64,000 bases of DNA from Sphingomonas baiyangensis (lineage in GTDB: Bacteria; Pseudomonadota; Alphaproteobacteria; Sphingomonadales; Sphingomonadaceae). The stretch spans positions 1,372,146-1,436,145 of the forward strand of contig NZ_SWKR01000002.1 in assembly GCF_005144715.1 (NCBI RefSeq), read 5' to 3'. The notes below the pieces were generated by a model. That model searched no databases. It saw only the letters and a program-made list of their open reading frames with translations, and was not told the DNA's origin. Position numbers and translations under genes: made by a program. Positions 25,665 through 34,050 of this stretch are shown one piece after another (the stretch's first letter is position 1; each line of letters starts with the position of its first letter).

Positions 25665-25682
25665 GCGGTTCCCCTGTCGCTG

Positions 25683-25692
25683 CATACGTATG
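25683..25692. promoter_or_regulatory. 10-bp perfect palindrome upstream of fbaB
   Basis: CATACGTATG lies 18 bases before the fbaB start codon, in the longest intercistronic gap of the operon. It could be a regulator site or an internal promoter element. No supporting second copy was seen. Confidence 0.3.
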
Positions 25693-25740
25693 TTGCTGGC
25701 CGCTTAGCCGCGCGCGGACGGCGGGGCAACAGCGCGCCGT

Positions 25741-26931
25741 TCAGCGCGCCAGCGCGGCGACCCCCGGCAGCTCGCGCCCTTCCATCCATTCGAGAAACGC
25801 GCCGCCTGCGGTCGACACGAAACTCATCTCCTCGGCCACGCCGGCTTGGTTGAGCGCCGCCACGGTATCGCCGCCGCCCGCGACCGACACCAGCGATCCT
25901 TCGCGCGTGAGCGCCGCGGCGGTGCGCGCCAGCGCCATCGTCGCGGCGTCGAAGGGCGGCGTCTCGAACGCGCCCAGCGGACCGTTCCACACCAGCGTGC
26001 GGCAGGTCTTGAGCACGTCGCCAAGGGCCTCGGTCGCGGCGGGGCCGATATCGAGGATCATCTCGTCGGCGGCGACCTCATGCACGTTGCAGGTGCGCAG
26101 CGAAGGCGGGTTGGGCGCGAACTCCTTCGCGACAACGACATCATAGGGCAGATGGATGGTGCAGTTGGCGCGATCGGCCGAATCGAAGATCGCCTCGGCC
26201 ACGGGCACCAGATCATGCTCGCACAGGCTCTTGCCGACATCGACTCCGCGCGCGGCGAGGAAGGTGTTGGCCATGCCGCCGCCGATGATGAGATGATCGA
26301 CGCGCCCTACCAGATGCTTGAGCACATCGAGCTTGGTCGAGACCTTGGCGCCGCCGACCACCGCGGCAACGGGATGCTCGGGCGCACCCAGTGCCTTGTC
26401 GAGCGCATCGAGCTCGGCTTCCATCTGCCGCCCAGCGAACGCCGGCAGACGGCGCGCCAGACCCTCGGTCGAGGCGTGTGCGCGGTGCGCGGCGGAAAAG
26501 GCGTCGTTGACGTAGAGATCGCCGAGCGCGGCGAAGCGATCGACCGTCTCGGGCGCGTTCTTCTCCTCGCCACCGAAGAAGCGCGTATTCTCGAGCAGCG
26601 CGATGTCGCCGGGCTGGAGCATCGCGGTCGATTCGGCGTCACCCTCCCAGTCGACATAGCGCACGTCACGGCCCAGCACGTCGCTGAAGGGTCGCGTCAG
26701 CTGCGCGGTGCTGTGCTCGGGCGCGGGCACCTTCGGCCGGCCGAAATGCGTGAGCACGAGGACGATCGCCCCGCGATCGGAGAGTTCGCTGACGGTGGGC
26801 ACCGCGGCACGCAAGCGCGTGTCGTCGCCGGGCTTGCCATCGGCCATGGGTACGTTGAGATCGGCGCGCACCAGCACGCGCTTTCCCGTCACGTCGCCCA
26901 TATCGTCGAGCGTCTTGAATGCGCGTGCCAT
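25741..26931 (-). CDS. pgk: Phosphoglycerate kinase
   Basis: Glycolytic/gluconeogenic kinase converting 1,3-bisphosphoglycerate and ADP to 3-phosphoglycerate and ATP. 396 residues, the usual bacterial length. Visible: the N-terminal signature [13 protein letters not shown], the substrate histidine region [33 protein letters not shown] and the nucleotide-binding GGGDTVAAL near the C-terminus. The ATG start at 26931 lies 9 bases after the MOSC gene stop. Confidence 0.97.
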   Translation of the reverse strand: MARAFKTLDDMGDVTGKRVLVRADLNVPMADGKPGDDTRLRAAVPTVSELSDRGAIVLVLTHFGRPKVPAPEHSTAQLTRPFSDVLGRDVRYVDWEGDAESTAMLQPGDIALLENTRFFGGEEKNAPETVDRFAALGDLYVNDAFSAAHRAHASTEGLARRLPAFAGRQMEAELDALDKALGAPEHPVAAVVGGAKVSTKLDVLKHLVGRVDHLIIGGGMANTFLAARGVDVGKSLCEHDLVPVAEAIFDSADRANCTIHLPYDVVVAKEFAPNPPSLRTCNVHEVAADEMILDIGPAATEALGDVLKTCRTLVWNGPLGAFETPPFDAATMALARTAAALTREGSLVSVAGGGDTVAALNQAGVAEEMSFVSTAGGAFLEWMEGRELPGVAALAR

Positions 26932-26940
26932 CAATCGTTC

Positions 26941-27399
26941 CTATCCGTCTGATATCGTTATCGCATCGCCGATGACGACGCGGCCGCCCGAGATGACCTT
27001 GGCAAGCACGCCGCCACGCCAATCAGGCGTCAGCGCGGCCTTCAGCCCGTCGGCGATCTCCTCCATGCGACTGCACGGATCGCACTCCTGCGTGACCTCG
27101 AGCACCACGTCGCCGATCCGCAGCCGCGCGCCCGGCAGCTGCGGCAGATCGAACTCCTCGACGAGCAGATTGGCGCGGCGGTGCCACCAGTCGAGCGAAT
27201 GCCCCGTCTCGGCCATCGCGGCCGCCCAGTCGCCCGCCTCGATCAGCGACACCTGCCGCCGCCCCTTGCCGCCGGGGCGGATCGCACCGCGGAAATCGCC
27301 CGCCAGCCCGCCGTCGACGCTTACCATCACCTGGTCGAGCGTCTCCATCGGGCCGCGCGCGCGCGCGTGGCGGGCAATACCCGCGATGCGCCCGCCCAT
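26941..27399 (-). CDS. MOSC-domain protein
   Basis: 152 residues covering a MOSC (molybdenum cofactor sulfurase C-terminal) domain: GGLAGDFRG, VSLIEAGDW, ANLLVEEFDLPQLPGARLRIG, then the conserved cysteine region TQECDPCSRMEE. MOSC proteins bind or transfer sulfur or the molybdenum cofactor, and some give resistance to base analogues such as 6-N-hydroxylaminopurine (YiiM, YcbX). It sits between gap and pgk with gaps of only 1 and 9 bases, so it is co-transcribed with glycolytic genes although functionally unrelated. Its substrate cannot be read from the sequence. Confidence 0.85.
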   Translation of the reverse strand: MGGRIAGIARHARARGPMETLDQVMVSVDGGLAGDFRGAIRPGGKGRRQVSLIEAGDWAAAMAETGHSLDWWHRRANLLVEEFDLPQLPGARLRIGDVVLEVTQECDPCSRMEEIADGLKAALTPDWRGGVLAKVISGGRVVIGDAITISDG

Positions 27400-27400
27400 C

Positions 27401-28408
27401 TCAGATCAGCTTAGCCATGGCGCTGGCGGTATCGACCATGCGGTTCGAGAAGCCCCATTCATTGTCGTACCAGCTGACGACGCGCACCAGCTTGCCGTCG
27501 ATCACCGCGGTTTCGAGGCTATCGACGGTCGAGCTGGCGGGCGTATGAACGATGTCGATCGAGACCAGCGGCTCGTCGCTATAGGCGAGCACGCCCTTGA
27601 GCGGACCGTTCTCCGACGCATCCTTGAGCAGCTTGTTGACTTCCTCGACGCTGGTGTCGCGCGCCGGGGTGAAGGTGAGATCGACCAGGCTGCCGTCGGG
27701 CACCGGCACGCGCACCGCCGAGCCATCGAGCTTGCCCTTGAGTTCGGGCAGCACCTCGCCCACCGCGCGCGCCGCGCCGGTGGTGGTGGGGATCATCGAC
27801 ATGCCGGCAGCGCGTGCGCGGCGCAGATCGGGATGGATCTGGTCGAGGATTTTCTGGTCGTTGGTATAGGCGTGGATGGTGGTCATCAGCCCGCGCTCGA
27901 TGCCGATCGCGTCGTTGAGCACCTTGGCGACGGGCGCGAGGCAATTGGTGGTGCAGCTTGCGTTCGAGACGATGGTGTGGCCCGCTTCGAGCTTGTCGTG
28001 GTTGACGCCGTACACCACCGTGAGGTCGACACCCTTGCCGGGGGCCGAGATGAGCACCTTCTTCGCACCCGCTGCGAGGTGTTTCTCGCAAGCCGCCTTG
28101 TCGGTGAAGAAACCCGTGCATTCGAGCACCAGATCGATGCCGTGCTCGGCGTGCGGCAGGTTGGCGGGGTCGCGCTCGGCAGTCACCTTGATGCGCTTGC
28201 CGTCGATGACGAGATCGTCGCCCTCGGCAGCGACGTTGCCGGAATAGCGGCCATGCACCGAATCGCGCGAAAACAGCCATGCGTTCGACTTCGCATCGGC
28301 GAGGTCGTTGATCGTGACCAGTTCGAGACCGCTTTCGGGACGCTCGAGGATGGCACGCGCCACCAGCCGGCCGATACGCCCGAAACCGTTGATCGCAACC
28401 TTGGTCAT
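27401..28408 (-). CDS. gap: Glyceraldehyde-3-phosphate dehydrogenase, type I
   Basis: NAD(P)-dependent oxidation of glyceraldehyde-3-phosphate to 1,3-bisphosphoglycerate. 335 residues with the Rossmann start [15 protein letters not shown], the catalytic cysteine motif [12 protein letters not shown], and the C-terminal [15 protein letters not shown]. The upstream tkt stop is only 4 bases away and the MOSC gene starts 1 base downstream, indicating one operon. Confidence 0.97.
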   Translation of the reverse strand: MTKVAINGFGRIGRLVARAILERPESGLELVTINDLADAKSNAWLFSRDSVHGRYSGNVAAEGDDLVIDGKRIKVTAERDPANLPHAEHGIDLVLECTGFFTDKAACEKHLAAGAKKVLISAPGKGVDLTVVYGVNHDKLEAGHTIVSNASCTTNCLAPVAKVLNDAIGIERGLMTTIHAYTNDQKILDQIHPDLRRARAAGMSMIPTTTGAARAVGEVLPELKGKLDGSAVRVPVPDGSLVDLTFTPARDTSVEEVNKLLKDASENGPLKGVLAYSDEPLVSIDIVHTPASSTVDSLETAVIDGKLVRVVSWYDNEWGFSNRMVDTASAMAKLI

Positions 28409-28412
28409 GCGC

Positions 28413-30401
28413 TTACTTCTCCTGCACTTGCAGCCGTTCCCTCACGGCGCGGGTGATGTTCTCGGGCGTCAGGCCGAACTTGGCGTAAAGATCCTTCGCC
28501 GGTCCCGACGCGCCGTAGCGATCGATGCCGAAGCGCAGGCCGTTGACCATCGTATAGCGCTCCCAGCCAAGCGTCGCGCCCGCCTCGATCGAGACGCGCA
28601 GCAGCGCCGCGGGGTCGATATCGGGCAGGATGTCGGCGCGATAGGTGGCGGGCTGCGCGTCGAACCGCTCCCAGCACGGCATCGACACGACATCGGCACC
28701 GATGCCCTCGGCCTCGAGCCGCGCACGGACCTTGACTGCGATCTCGACCTCCGAGCCCGTAGCGATCAGGATCACGCGGCGCGGCGCTTCGGCGGCAAGC
28801 AGGCGATAGCCGCCGCGTGCGGCTTCCATTCCGGCGGCGGTGCGCAGTTGCGGCAGGTTCTGACGGCTTAGCGCCAGTACCGAGGGACCGTCGCTCCGCT
28901 CGAGCGCCGCGATCCAGGCCTCCGCCGTCTCGACGGTGTCGCAGGGGCGCCACACATCGCAATTGGGGATGAGCCGAAGGCTGGTAAGGTGCTCGATCGG
29001 CTGATGCGTCGGCCCGTCCTCGCCCAGCCCGATCGAATCATGCGTCATGACGTAGACGACGCGCGCGTTCTGGAGCGCCGACAGGCGAATGGCGGGGCGG
29101 CAATAGTCGCTGAACACCAGGAAGGTGCCGCCATAGGGCACGATGCCGCCGTGCAGCGCCATCCCGTTCATCGCCGCCGCCATGCCGAACTCGCGGATGC
29201 CGTAGTAGATGTAGCGGCCGCCATAATTCTCGGCGGTAAGTGCCTGCGTCGCCTTGGTCTTGGTGTTGTTCGATCCAGTGAGATCGGCCGAGCCGCCGAC
29301 CAGATCGGGGATCGCGGCGGTGAGCGCCTCGAGCGCCATCTCGCTCGCCTTGCGCGTGGCGACGGTCTTGGGGTCGGCCAGCAACCCGGCGATATAGGCC
29401 TCGCCCACACCCGCTACATCGGGAAGATCGCCGCGCATGCGACGCTCGAACGTCTCGCGATCCGAGTGATTTGCGAGCCGATCCGCCCATGCGGCGTGAA
29501 CGTCGGCGCCACGCTTGCCGGCGCGCAGCCACGCCTCGCGCACATCGTCGGGCACCACGAACGGCGCATGGCTCCAGCCAAGCGCGGCACGCGCGCCTTC
29601 GATCTCGCTCGCACCGAGCGGCGATCCGTGGCTGCCCGAGGTGCCGGCCTTGGTCGGCGCACCCTTGCCGATGATCGTGCGGCAGCGGATGAGGCTCGGC
29701 AGGTCGCTCGCGAGCGCCTCGTCGATCGCGCGCGCGATATCCGCCATGTCGTGCCCGTCGCATTCGGCGACGTGCCAGCCCGATGCGCGGTAGCGTGCCG
29801 GGATATCCTCGCTCGACGAAAGATCGACCGCACCGTCGATGGTGATGCGGTTGTCGTCCCACAGCACGTTGAGGCGACCGAGCTTAAGGTGGCCGGCAAG
29901 GCCGACGGCCTCGTGGTTGATGCCTTCCATCAGGCATCCGTCGCCGGCGATCACCCAGGTGCGATGGTCGACCAGGTCGTCGCCGAAATGCGCGTTGAGA
30001 TGCCGCTCGGCGATCGCCATGCCCACCGCCATCGCGAAGCCCTGCCCCAGCGGACCGGTGGTGGCCTCGATGCCGGGAAGCTCGAAATTCTCGGGATGGC
30101 CCGCACACGGGCTGCCGACCTGGCGGAACGCCTCGATATCGTCGATCGTGGGGCGCGCATGGCCGGTGAGGTGCAGCAGCGCATAGATTAGCATCGATCC
30201 ATGGCCCGCCGATAGCACGAACCGATCGCGATCGGCCCAGTGCGGGTCGGCGGCGTCGAACTTCAGATAGCGCTGCCACAGCACCGTCGCGACGTCGGCC
30301 ATGCCCATCGGCATGCCCGGATGCCCCGAATTGGCGGCCTCGACCGCGTCCATCGCCAGCGCGCGGATCGCGTTCGCGCAATCGCCTTCGATACCCTGCA
30401 T
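28413..30401 (-). CDS. tkt: Transketolase
   Basis: Thiamine-diphosphate enzyme of the pentose phosphate and Calvin-type rearrangements. 662 residues. The start ([21 protein letters not shown]) follows AGGGGG on the minus strand; a longer frame upstream is rejected. Motifs: [27 protein letters not shown], the TPP/Mg site [13 protein letters not shown], and the catalytic Glu in [15 protein letters not shown]. It is the first gene of the tkt-gap-MOSC-pgk-fbaB-GNAT operon. The 201-base gap to the divergent coiled-coil/zapA genes should hold both promoters. Confidence 0.96.
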   Translation of the reverse strand: MQGIEGDCANAIRALAMDAVEAANSGHPGMPMGMADVATVLWQRYLKFDAADPHWADRDRFVLSAGHGSMLIYALLHLTGHARPTIDDIEAFRQVGSPCAGHPENFELPGIEATTGPLGQGFAMAVGMAIAERHLNAHFGDDLVDHRTWVIAGDGCLMEGINHEAVGLAGHLKLGRLNVLWDDNRITIDGAVDLSSSEDIPARYRASGWHVAECDGHDMADIARAIDEALASDLPSLIRCRTIIGKGAPTKAGTSGSHGSPLGASEIEGARAALGWSHAPFVVPDDVREAWLRAGKRGADVHAAWADRLANHSDRETFERRMRGDLPDVAGVGEAYIAGLLADPKTVATRKASEMALEALTAAIPDLVGGSADLTGSNNTKTKATQALTAENYGGRYIYYGIREFGMAAAMNGMALHGGIVPYGGTFLVFSDYCRPAIRLSALQNARVVYVMTHDSIGLGEDGPTHQPIEHLTSLRLIPNCDVWRPCDTVETAEAWIAALERSDGPSVLALSRQNLPQLRTAAGMEAARGGYRLLAAEAPRRVILIATGSEVEIAVKVRARLEAEGIGADVVSMPCWERFDAQPATYRADILPDIDPAALLRVSIEAGATLGWERYTMVNGLRFGIDRYGASGPAKDLYAKFGLTPENITRAVRERLQVQEK

Positions 30402-30602
30402 CGCACCCCCTGGGAGCCGGCGCGCTGGACGCATCGAGCGAATCCGCACGCCATGAAAAAGCCGCCACGCCTTTGCGGACACTGCGCCGCCGCGTCAACC
30501 GCAGCCACTGCGCACCAGCGCTCGCCGGACTGCCCCGAACGTCCGATCGGATCGCGGCGGGCAAGGCTTGTCCGACGCTGACGTCATGCTATCCCCTGGC
30601 GC

Positions 30603-30794
30603 ATGAACGCTCCATCGCCGCCCGCCGCCGTCGATCGTATCGAGCGCGCCGTCGCCCGCATCGAGAAGGCCGCCGCCGCGCGCGCCCATTCGGCCGATGC
30701 GCTCGCGCGTCGTCATGCGGCGCTGCGAGCGCGCATGGAAGAAGCCGTCACCGCGCTCGACGATCTGATCGCGCGCGAGGATCGGCGCGGCTGA
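30603..30794 (+). CDS. Small coiled-coil protein preceding zapA
   Basis: 63 residues, almost entirely predicted helix with heptad spacing (VDRIERAVARIEKAAAARA, then LARRHAALRARMEEAVTALDDLI) and many Ala, Arg and Glu. No known enzyme motif. Its place 31 bases before zapA suggests a small cell-division accessory or ZapA partner, an inference from context. Confidence 0.7.
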   Translation: MNAPSPPAAVDRIERAVARIEKAAAARAHSADALARRHAALRARMEEAVTALDDLIAREDRRG

Positions 30795-30825
30795 TTCGCG
30801 TGACGCAGGCAGGGGGGCCGCACTG

Positions 30826-31128
30826 ATGGGCGAAGTTTCGATCTCGATCGCCGGGCGCGTGCACAAGGTGCAGTGCCGCGATGGCGAGGAGGCGCATCTC
30901 GAACGGCTGGGCGCGCGGCTCGCAGCGCATGGCGAGGCCGCTACGCGCGCATCGGGCGGCATGTCGGCCGAACGGACGATGCTGTTCATCGCGCTAATGC
31001 TGGCCGACGATCTGGTTGAAACCGAAGCGCGCCCCGCCGAGGCGGTGCCGGCGATGCTGCTCGATCGCGTGGCCGATCGGCTCGAAGCCGTCGCCGCCGC
31101 TCTTGAGGAAGCGCCCGCGAACGCCTAG
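30826..31128 (+). CDS. zapA: Cell division protein ZapA
   Basis: FtsZ-associated protein that bundles and stabilises the Z-ring. 100 residues: the N-terminal beta segment (VSISIAGRVHKVQC) with an Arg-rich helix after it (LERLGARLAAH), MLFIALMLADDL, then a C-terminal coiled coil (LLDRVADRLEAVAAAL). The start follows a G-rich ribosome-binding site. The 6S RNA gene follows directly, the conserved zapA-ssrS-fau order of proteobacteria. Confidence 0.92.
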   Translation: MGEVSISIAGRVHKVQCRDGEEAHLERLGARLAAHGEAATRASGGMSAERTMLFIALMLADDLVETEARPAEAVPAMLLDRVADRLEAVAAALEEAPANA

Positions 31129-31138
31129 ATTGGATAGC

Positions 31139-31298
31139 GGCGGGTACTGCCCGGCACGAGCCGTTGCGATTATCCCTGAGGCGATAGAACCATCCATGGG
31201 AGCCGTCCCTGCCCGGGCCCTGGTCCGACGTATATGGCGCCCACCTGACGTTACTGGCGTCAGAGGATTTTCAGGTAAACGACCATGGCGGTCCCGCC
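31139..31298 (+). ncRNA. ssrS: 6S RNA
   Basis: About 160 bases between zapA and the 5-formyl-THF cyclo-ligase gene, the canonical ssrS position. The 5' end GGCGGG...GCC pairs with the 3' end GGC...CCCGCC to close the molecule. Blocks typical of alphaproteobacterial 6S RNA are present: ATCCCTGAGGCGATAGAACC, the GTCCCTGCCCGGGCCCTGG region and the ACCTGACGTTACTGGCGTCA hairpin. 6S RNA binds sigma70-RNA polymerase and mimics an open promoter. Exact ends are estimated from the closing stem. Confidence 0.85.
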
Positions 31299-31308
31299 AC
31301 CTTCCGAC

Positions 31309-31881
31309 ATGATCGATACCGATGCCATCGCCGCGCGAAAGCGCGCGATCCGCAGCGACATGCGCGCCGCACGCGCCGCGTTCGCGCATTCGGTTGATGC
31401 CCGCGCGATCGTGCCGCCGCCAGCCTATCTCGAACGGCTGGCCGCACGGCCCATCGTCGCGACCTATCTTCCCATAGGAGGCGAGGCCGATCCTGCCCTG
31501 CTGGTCGATTCCGCGCGCGCGGCCGGCTGCACCTTGGCGCTGCCGTTCGTGACAAGTCGCGCCGAGCCCATTCGCTTCGTCATCTGGGACGAAGGCGTTC
31601 CACTTGAATCCGGACCGTTCGGGCTTCGCCAGCCGCCGGCCGATGCGTGCACGATCGACCCCGCGATCGTGCTCGTGCCGCTCGTGGCGTTCGACGCGCG
31701 ATGCCACCGGCTCGGCCAGGGGGCCGGGCATTATGATCGCGCGCTCGCCGCCCGCTCGCGCGCCTGGCGACTGGGCGTGGCGTGGAGCATGCAGCAGGTC
31801 GAAAGCGTGCCAGTCGACGCATTCGACGTGCCGCTCGACGCCATCGTTACCGAGCGCGATTATCTGGAAGGCCGAAGCTGA
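31309..31881 (+). CDS. 5-formyltetrahydrofolate cyclo-ligase
   Basis: Converts 5-formyl-THF to 5,10-methenyl-THF (YgfA/Fau family). 190 residues from the ATG at 31309. The ATG at 31285 lies inside the 3' closing stem of 6S RNA, so I prefer the later start. Motifs: IRSDMRAARAAFA, ATYLPIGGEADP, and the C-terminal nucleotide-binding signature VPLVAFDARCHRLGQGAGHYDR. The TGA overlaps the ATG of the next gene by one base. Confidence 0.92.
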   Translation: MIDTDAIAARKRAIRSDMRAARAAFAHSVDARAIVPPPAYLERLAARPIVATYLPIGGEADPALLVDSARAAGCTLALPFVTSRAEPIRFVIWDEGVPLESGPFGLRQPPADACTIDPAIVLVPLVAFDARCHRLGQGAGHYDRALAARSRAWRLGVAWSMQQVESVPVDAFDVPLDAIVTERDYLEGRS

Positions 31882-32090
31882 TGCAGCCCAACTGGCGCAA
31901 ACCCGCCGGCATGTTCGCGATCCTTGCGCTGATTCTCGTATGGTCGGTGCTCGTGGCGAGCTTCTCGGGCGTGATCGGGCAGCTTCCGGGCATCGTGCAG
32001 GCGCTGGTCTATCTGGCGGCGGGTATCGTGTGGATCCTGCCGCTCAAGCCGCTGCTGCGCTGGATGGAAAGCGGCGGCGATCACATATAG
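31881..32090 (+). CDS. DUF2842 small membrane protein
   Basis: 69 residues with two hydrophobic helices (MFAILALILVWSVLVASF and VQALVYLAAGIVWILPL). The N-terminus QPNWRKPAG and the C-terminal LKPLLRWME are typical of the alphaproteobacterial DUF2842 family, of unknown function. Its start overlaps the cyclo-ligase stop. Its last 10 bases overlap the convergent PRC-barrel gene. Confidence 0.85.
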   Translation: MQPNWRKPAGMFAILALILVWSVLVASFSGVIGQLPGIVQALVYLAAGIVWILPLKPLLRWMESGGDHI

Positions 32091-32437
32091 GCGAGGCCGT
32101 AATAGGCGTGGAGCTGCTGCGCATAGGGCAGATCGTAGCGCGGTTCCTCGTCCTCGTAGCTCGGAGCGCCCTCGATCTGCTCGCGCGTGAGGTCCACGAC
32201 ATAGGCGCCTTGCGCGCGATCATAGTGCAGCGCCTGCCAGGGCAAGGGGAAATGGCGGTGGCCGATGCCGAGAATGCCGCCAAAGGCGAGCACGGCATAT
32301 TCGACCTGTCCCGACGCGCGATCGATCAGCAGCCGTTCGACATGGCCCAGCTTCTCGCCGTCGCGGTTGTGCACTGCGGTGTCCTCGACACGATCGGATG
32401 CGATCAGCCGCTCGCCCGGGCGGGACGGTTCTGCCAT
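32081..32437 (-). CDS. PRC-barrel domain protein
   Basis: 118 residues with a PRC-barrel domain (about residues 10-85): RLIASDRVEDTAVHNRDGEK, LGHVERLLIDRASGQVEYAV and LPWQALHYD. PRC barrels occur in photosynthetic reaction-centre H subunits, RimM and many small stress-associated proteins. No photosynthesis genes are near, so a stand-alone stress or scaffold role is likelier. The C-terminus is Tyr-rich (EEPRYDLPYAQQLHAYYG). Confidence 0.85.
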   Translation of the reverse strand: MAEPSRPGERLIASDRVEDTAVHNRDGEKLGHVERLLIDRASGQVEYAVLAFGGILGIGHRHFPLPWQALHYDRAQGAYVVDLTREQIEGAPSYEDEEPRYDLPYAQQLHAYYGLAYM

Positions 32438-32567
32438 GGCGACGCTCTCCTGCTCGACCGGCGCGTCCCTGCGACCACCGTTGACAGATCAACGCATCAG
32501 GACGCCGAGGTTTCGACAAAACGCGACGAGCCGAGCACGAATGTCCGTATGCGCGCTGCCCGGATGC

Positions 32568-32603
32568 AAAACGCGCCCGCATGCCGGTCGGCATCGGGCG
32601 CGT
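32568..32603 (-). terminator. Strong intrinsic terminator after tRNA-Asp
   Basis: On the minus strand, 12 bases after the tRNA 3' end: ACGCGCCCG-ATGCC, 4-base loop, GGCAT-(G)-CGGGCGCGT, then TTT. A 14-bp GC-rich stem with one bulge plus a T-run is a textbook Rho-independent terminator for the tRNA transcript. Confidence 0.88.
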
Positions 32604-32615
32604 CTGGTTTCACGA

Positions 32616-32692
<77 letters not shown>

Positions 32693-32738
32693 TTGGCCTT
32701 CGTGAGGAGGCGGCCTCTAACCGTGCCCCCAAGGGCTG

Positions 32739-33986
32739 TCAACTCGCCTCGGGCGGCTTTTTGAGCAAAGCATCGATGCCGCGCGGCGGCTCCTTCACCA
32801 GCGTGCCGTGCTCGAACAGGAAACCGGCGATATCGGGCTTGCCGGCAGCGCCGAGCACCGTCTGGATGATGATGAGCAGCGGCACCGCCAGCAGCGCGCC
32901 GGGCGTGCCCCACACCCAGCCCCAGAAGCTCAGCGAGACGAGGATGAGGATCGGGTTGATCGTCAGCCGGTGGCCGACGATCAGCGGCGTGATGACATTG
33001 GCTTCGATTAGGTGCGCGCCGGTCATGATCGCCGCTGGCAGCAGCGCCAGCCAGACATCGCTGAAGGTCATCAGGCCGCCGAGCGCCAGCAGGAGTGCTG
33101 CGATGACCGGGCCGAAATACGGAATGTAGTTGAGCAGGGCGACGATGCCGCCCCACATCAGCGGCGTCGGCATCCCCACCACCCAGAGCGCACCCGCGAC
33201 GGTAAGCCCGAGCAGGATGTTGATGAGCGTGATGGTGCCGAGATAGGCCGAGGTATCGTCGACCACGTCCTGGATGACGCGCGCCGTCGCCATCGCGCCG
33301 CCGAAGCTCTGGCGGCTGGTGATCGCCGCCTTGCGCAGCCGCGTCCAGCCGCTCAGGAAGAAGTAGATGACGAGGATCGCGAAGAAGAATTCGATGATCG
33401 CCGAGGGCGCCGAGGTGCCCACCCAGTCGATCAGCCCGGTAGGCGGCGGCGCGGCGGTGACGGTCGCCGCCTCGCGCGCCGGCGCGGTGGCGAAATTCTC
33501 AATCGTGCGGTTCACGAAGCGCTCGGCCGACGAATAGAAATCGATGAGCGGCGCGATGTTCGACTGGATGCGCTCGATACGTTCGGGGAGGATGCGCACC
33601 CATTGCCACGCCGGCAGCACGATCGATGCGAGCGCGGCATTGGCAACCGCGAGGAACAGCACGACGCAGGTGAATGCTGCCAGCGGCGCGGGCACGCGCC
33701 GCCGCTCGAGCCACTCGAGCGCCGGCACCAGCGCGATGGCGATGACGAAGGCTGCGGTGAGCGGCAGGAAGAAGGGCGATCCGGCCTGGAGCGCGAAGGG
33801 CATTGCGAGCAGCAAGCCCACGCCCGCCATCAGGGTGAGCGCGGCGAGCAGGCGATCGCGGCGCAGCTCCTCGCTTGCAGACGGCTCGGGCAATTCGGCG
33901 GCATGCGCGGTGCCGGGCACCAGCGATGCGGCGGCGGGGGCCGGACCGGCAGCGCCGGGCTCGATCAATTCGGGATTGTCGCTCAC
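32739..33986 (-). CDS. AI-2E-family transporter (PF01594 type permease)
   Basis: 415 residues with a short disordered N-terminus, seven to eight hydrophobic helices and a periplasmic loop of about 100 residues between the early and late helices. The C-terminal block (LWVVGMPTPLMWGGIVALLNYIPYFGPVI, in two parts, then HLIEANVITPLIVGHRLTINPILIL and FWGWVWGTPGALLAVPLL) is the family hallmark. Members export autoinducer-2 or act as Na+(Li+)/H+ antiporters, so the substrate is uncertain. Confidence 0.93.
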   Translation of the reverse strand: MSDNPELIEPGAAGPAPAAASLVPGTAHAAELPEPSASEELRRDRLLAALTLMAGVGLLLAMPFALQAGSPFFLPLTAAFVIAIALVPALEWLERRRVPAPLAAFTCVVLFLAVANAALASIVLPAWQWVRILPERIERIQSNIAPLIDFYSSAERFVNRTIENFATAPAREAATVTAAPPPTGLIDWVGTSAPSAIIEFFFAILVIYFFLSGWTRLRKAAITSRQSFGGAMATARVIQDVVDDTSAYLGTITLINILLGLTVAGALWVVGMPTPLMWGGIVALLNYIPYFGPVIAALLLALGGLMTFSDVWLALLPAAIMTGAHLIEANVITPLIVGHRLTINPILILVSLSFWGWVWGTPGALLAVPLLIIIQTVLGAAGKPDIAGFLFEHGTLVKEPPRGIDALLKKPPEAS

Positions 33987-34050
33987 GCGCCGATGCTAGC
34001 CGTTCGCACGGGTTGTGGAAATGGGCACCGCGCTCGCCTAGCCTTTGGCG

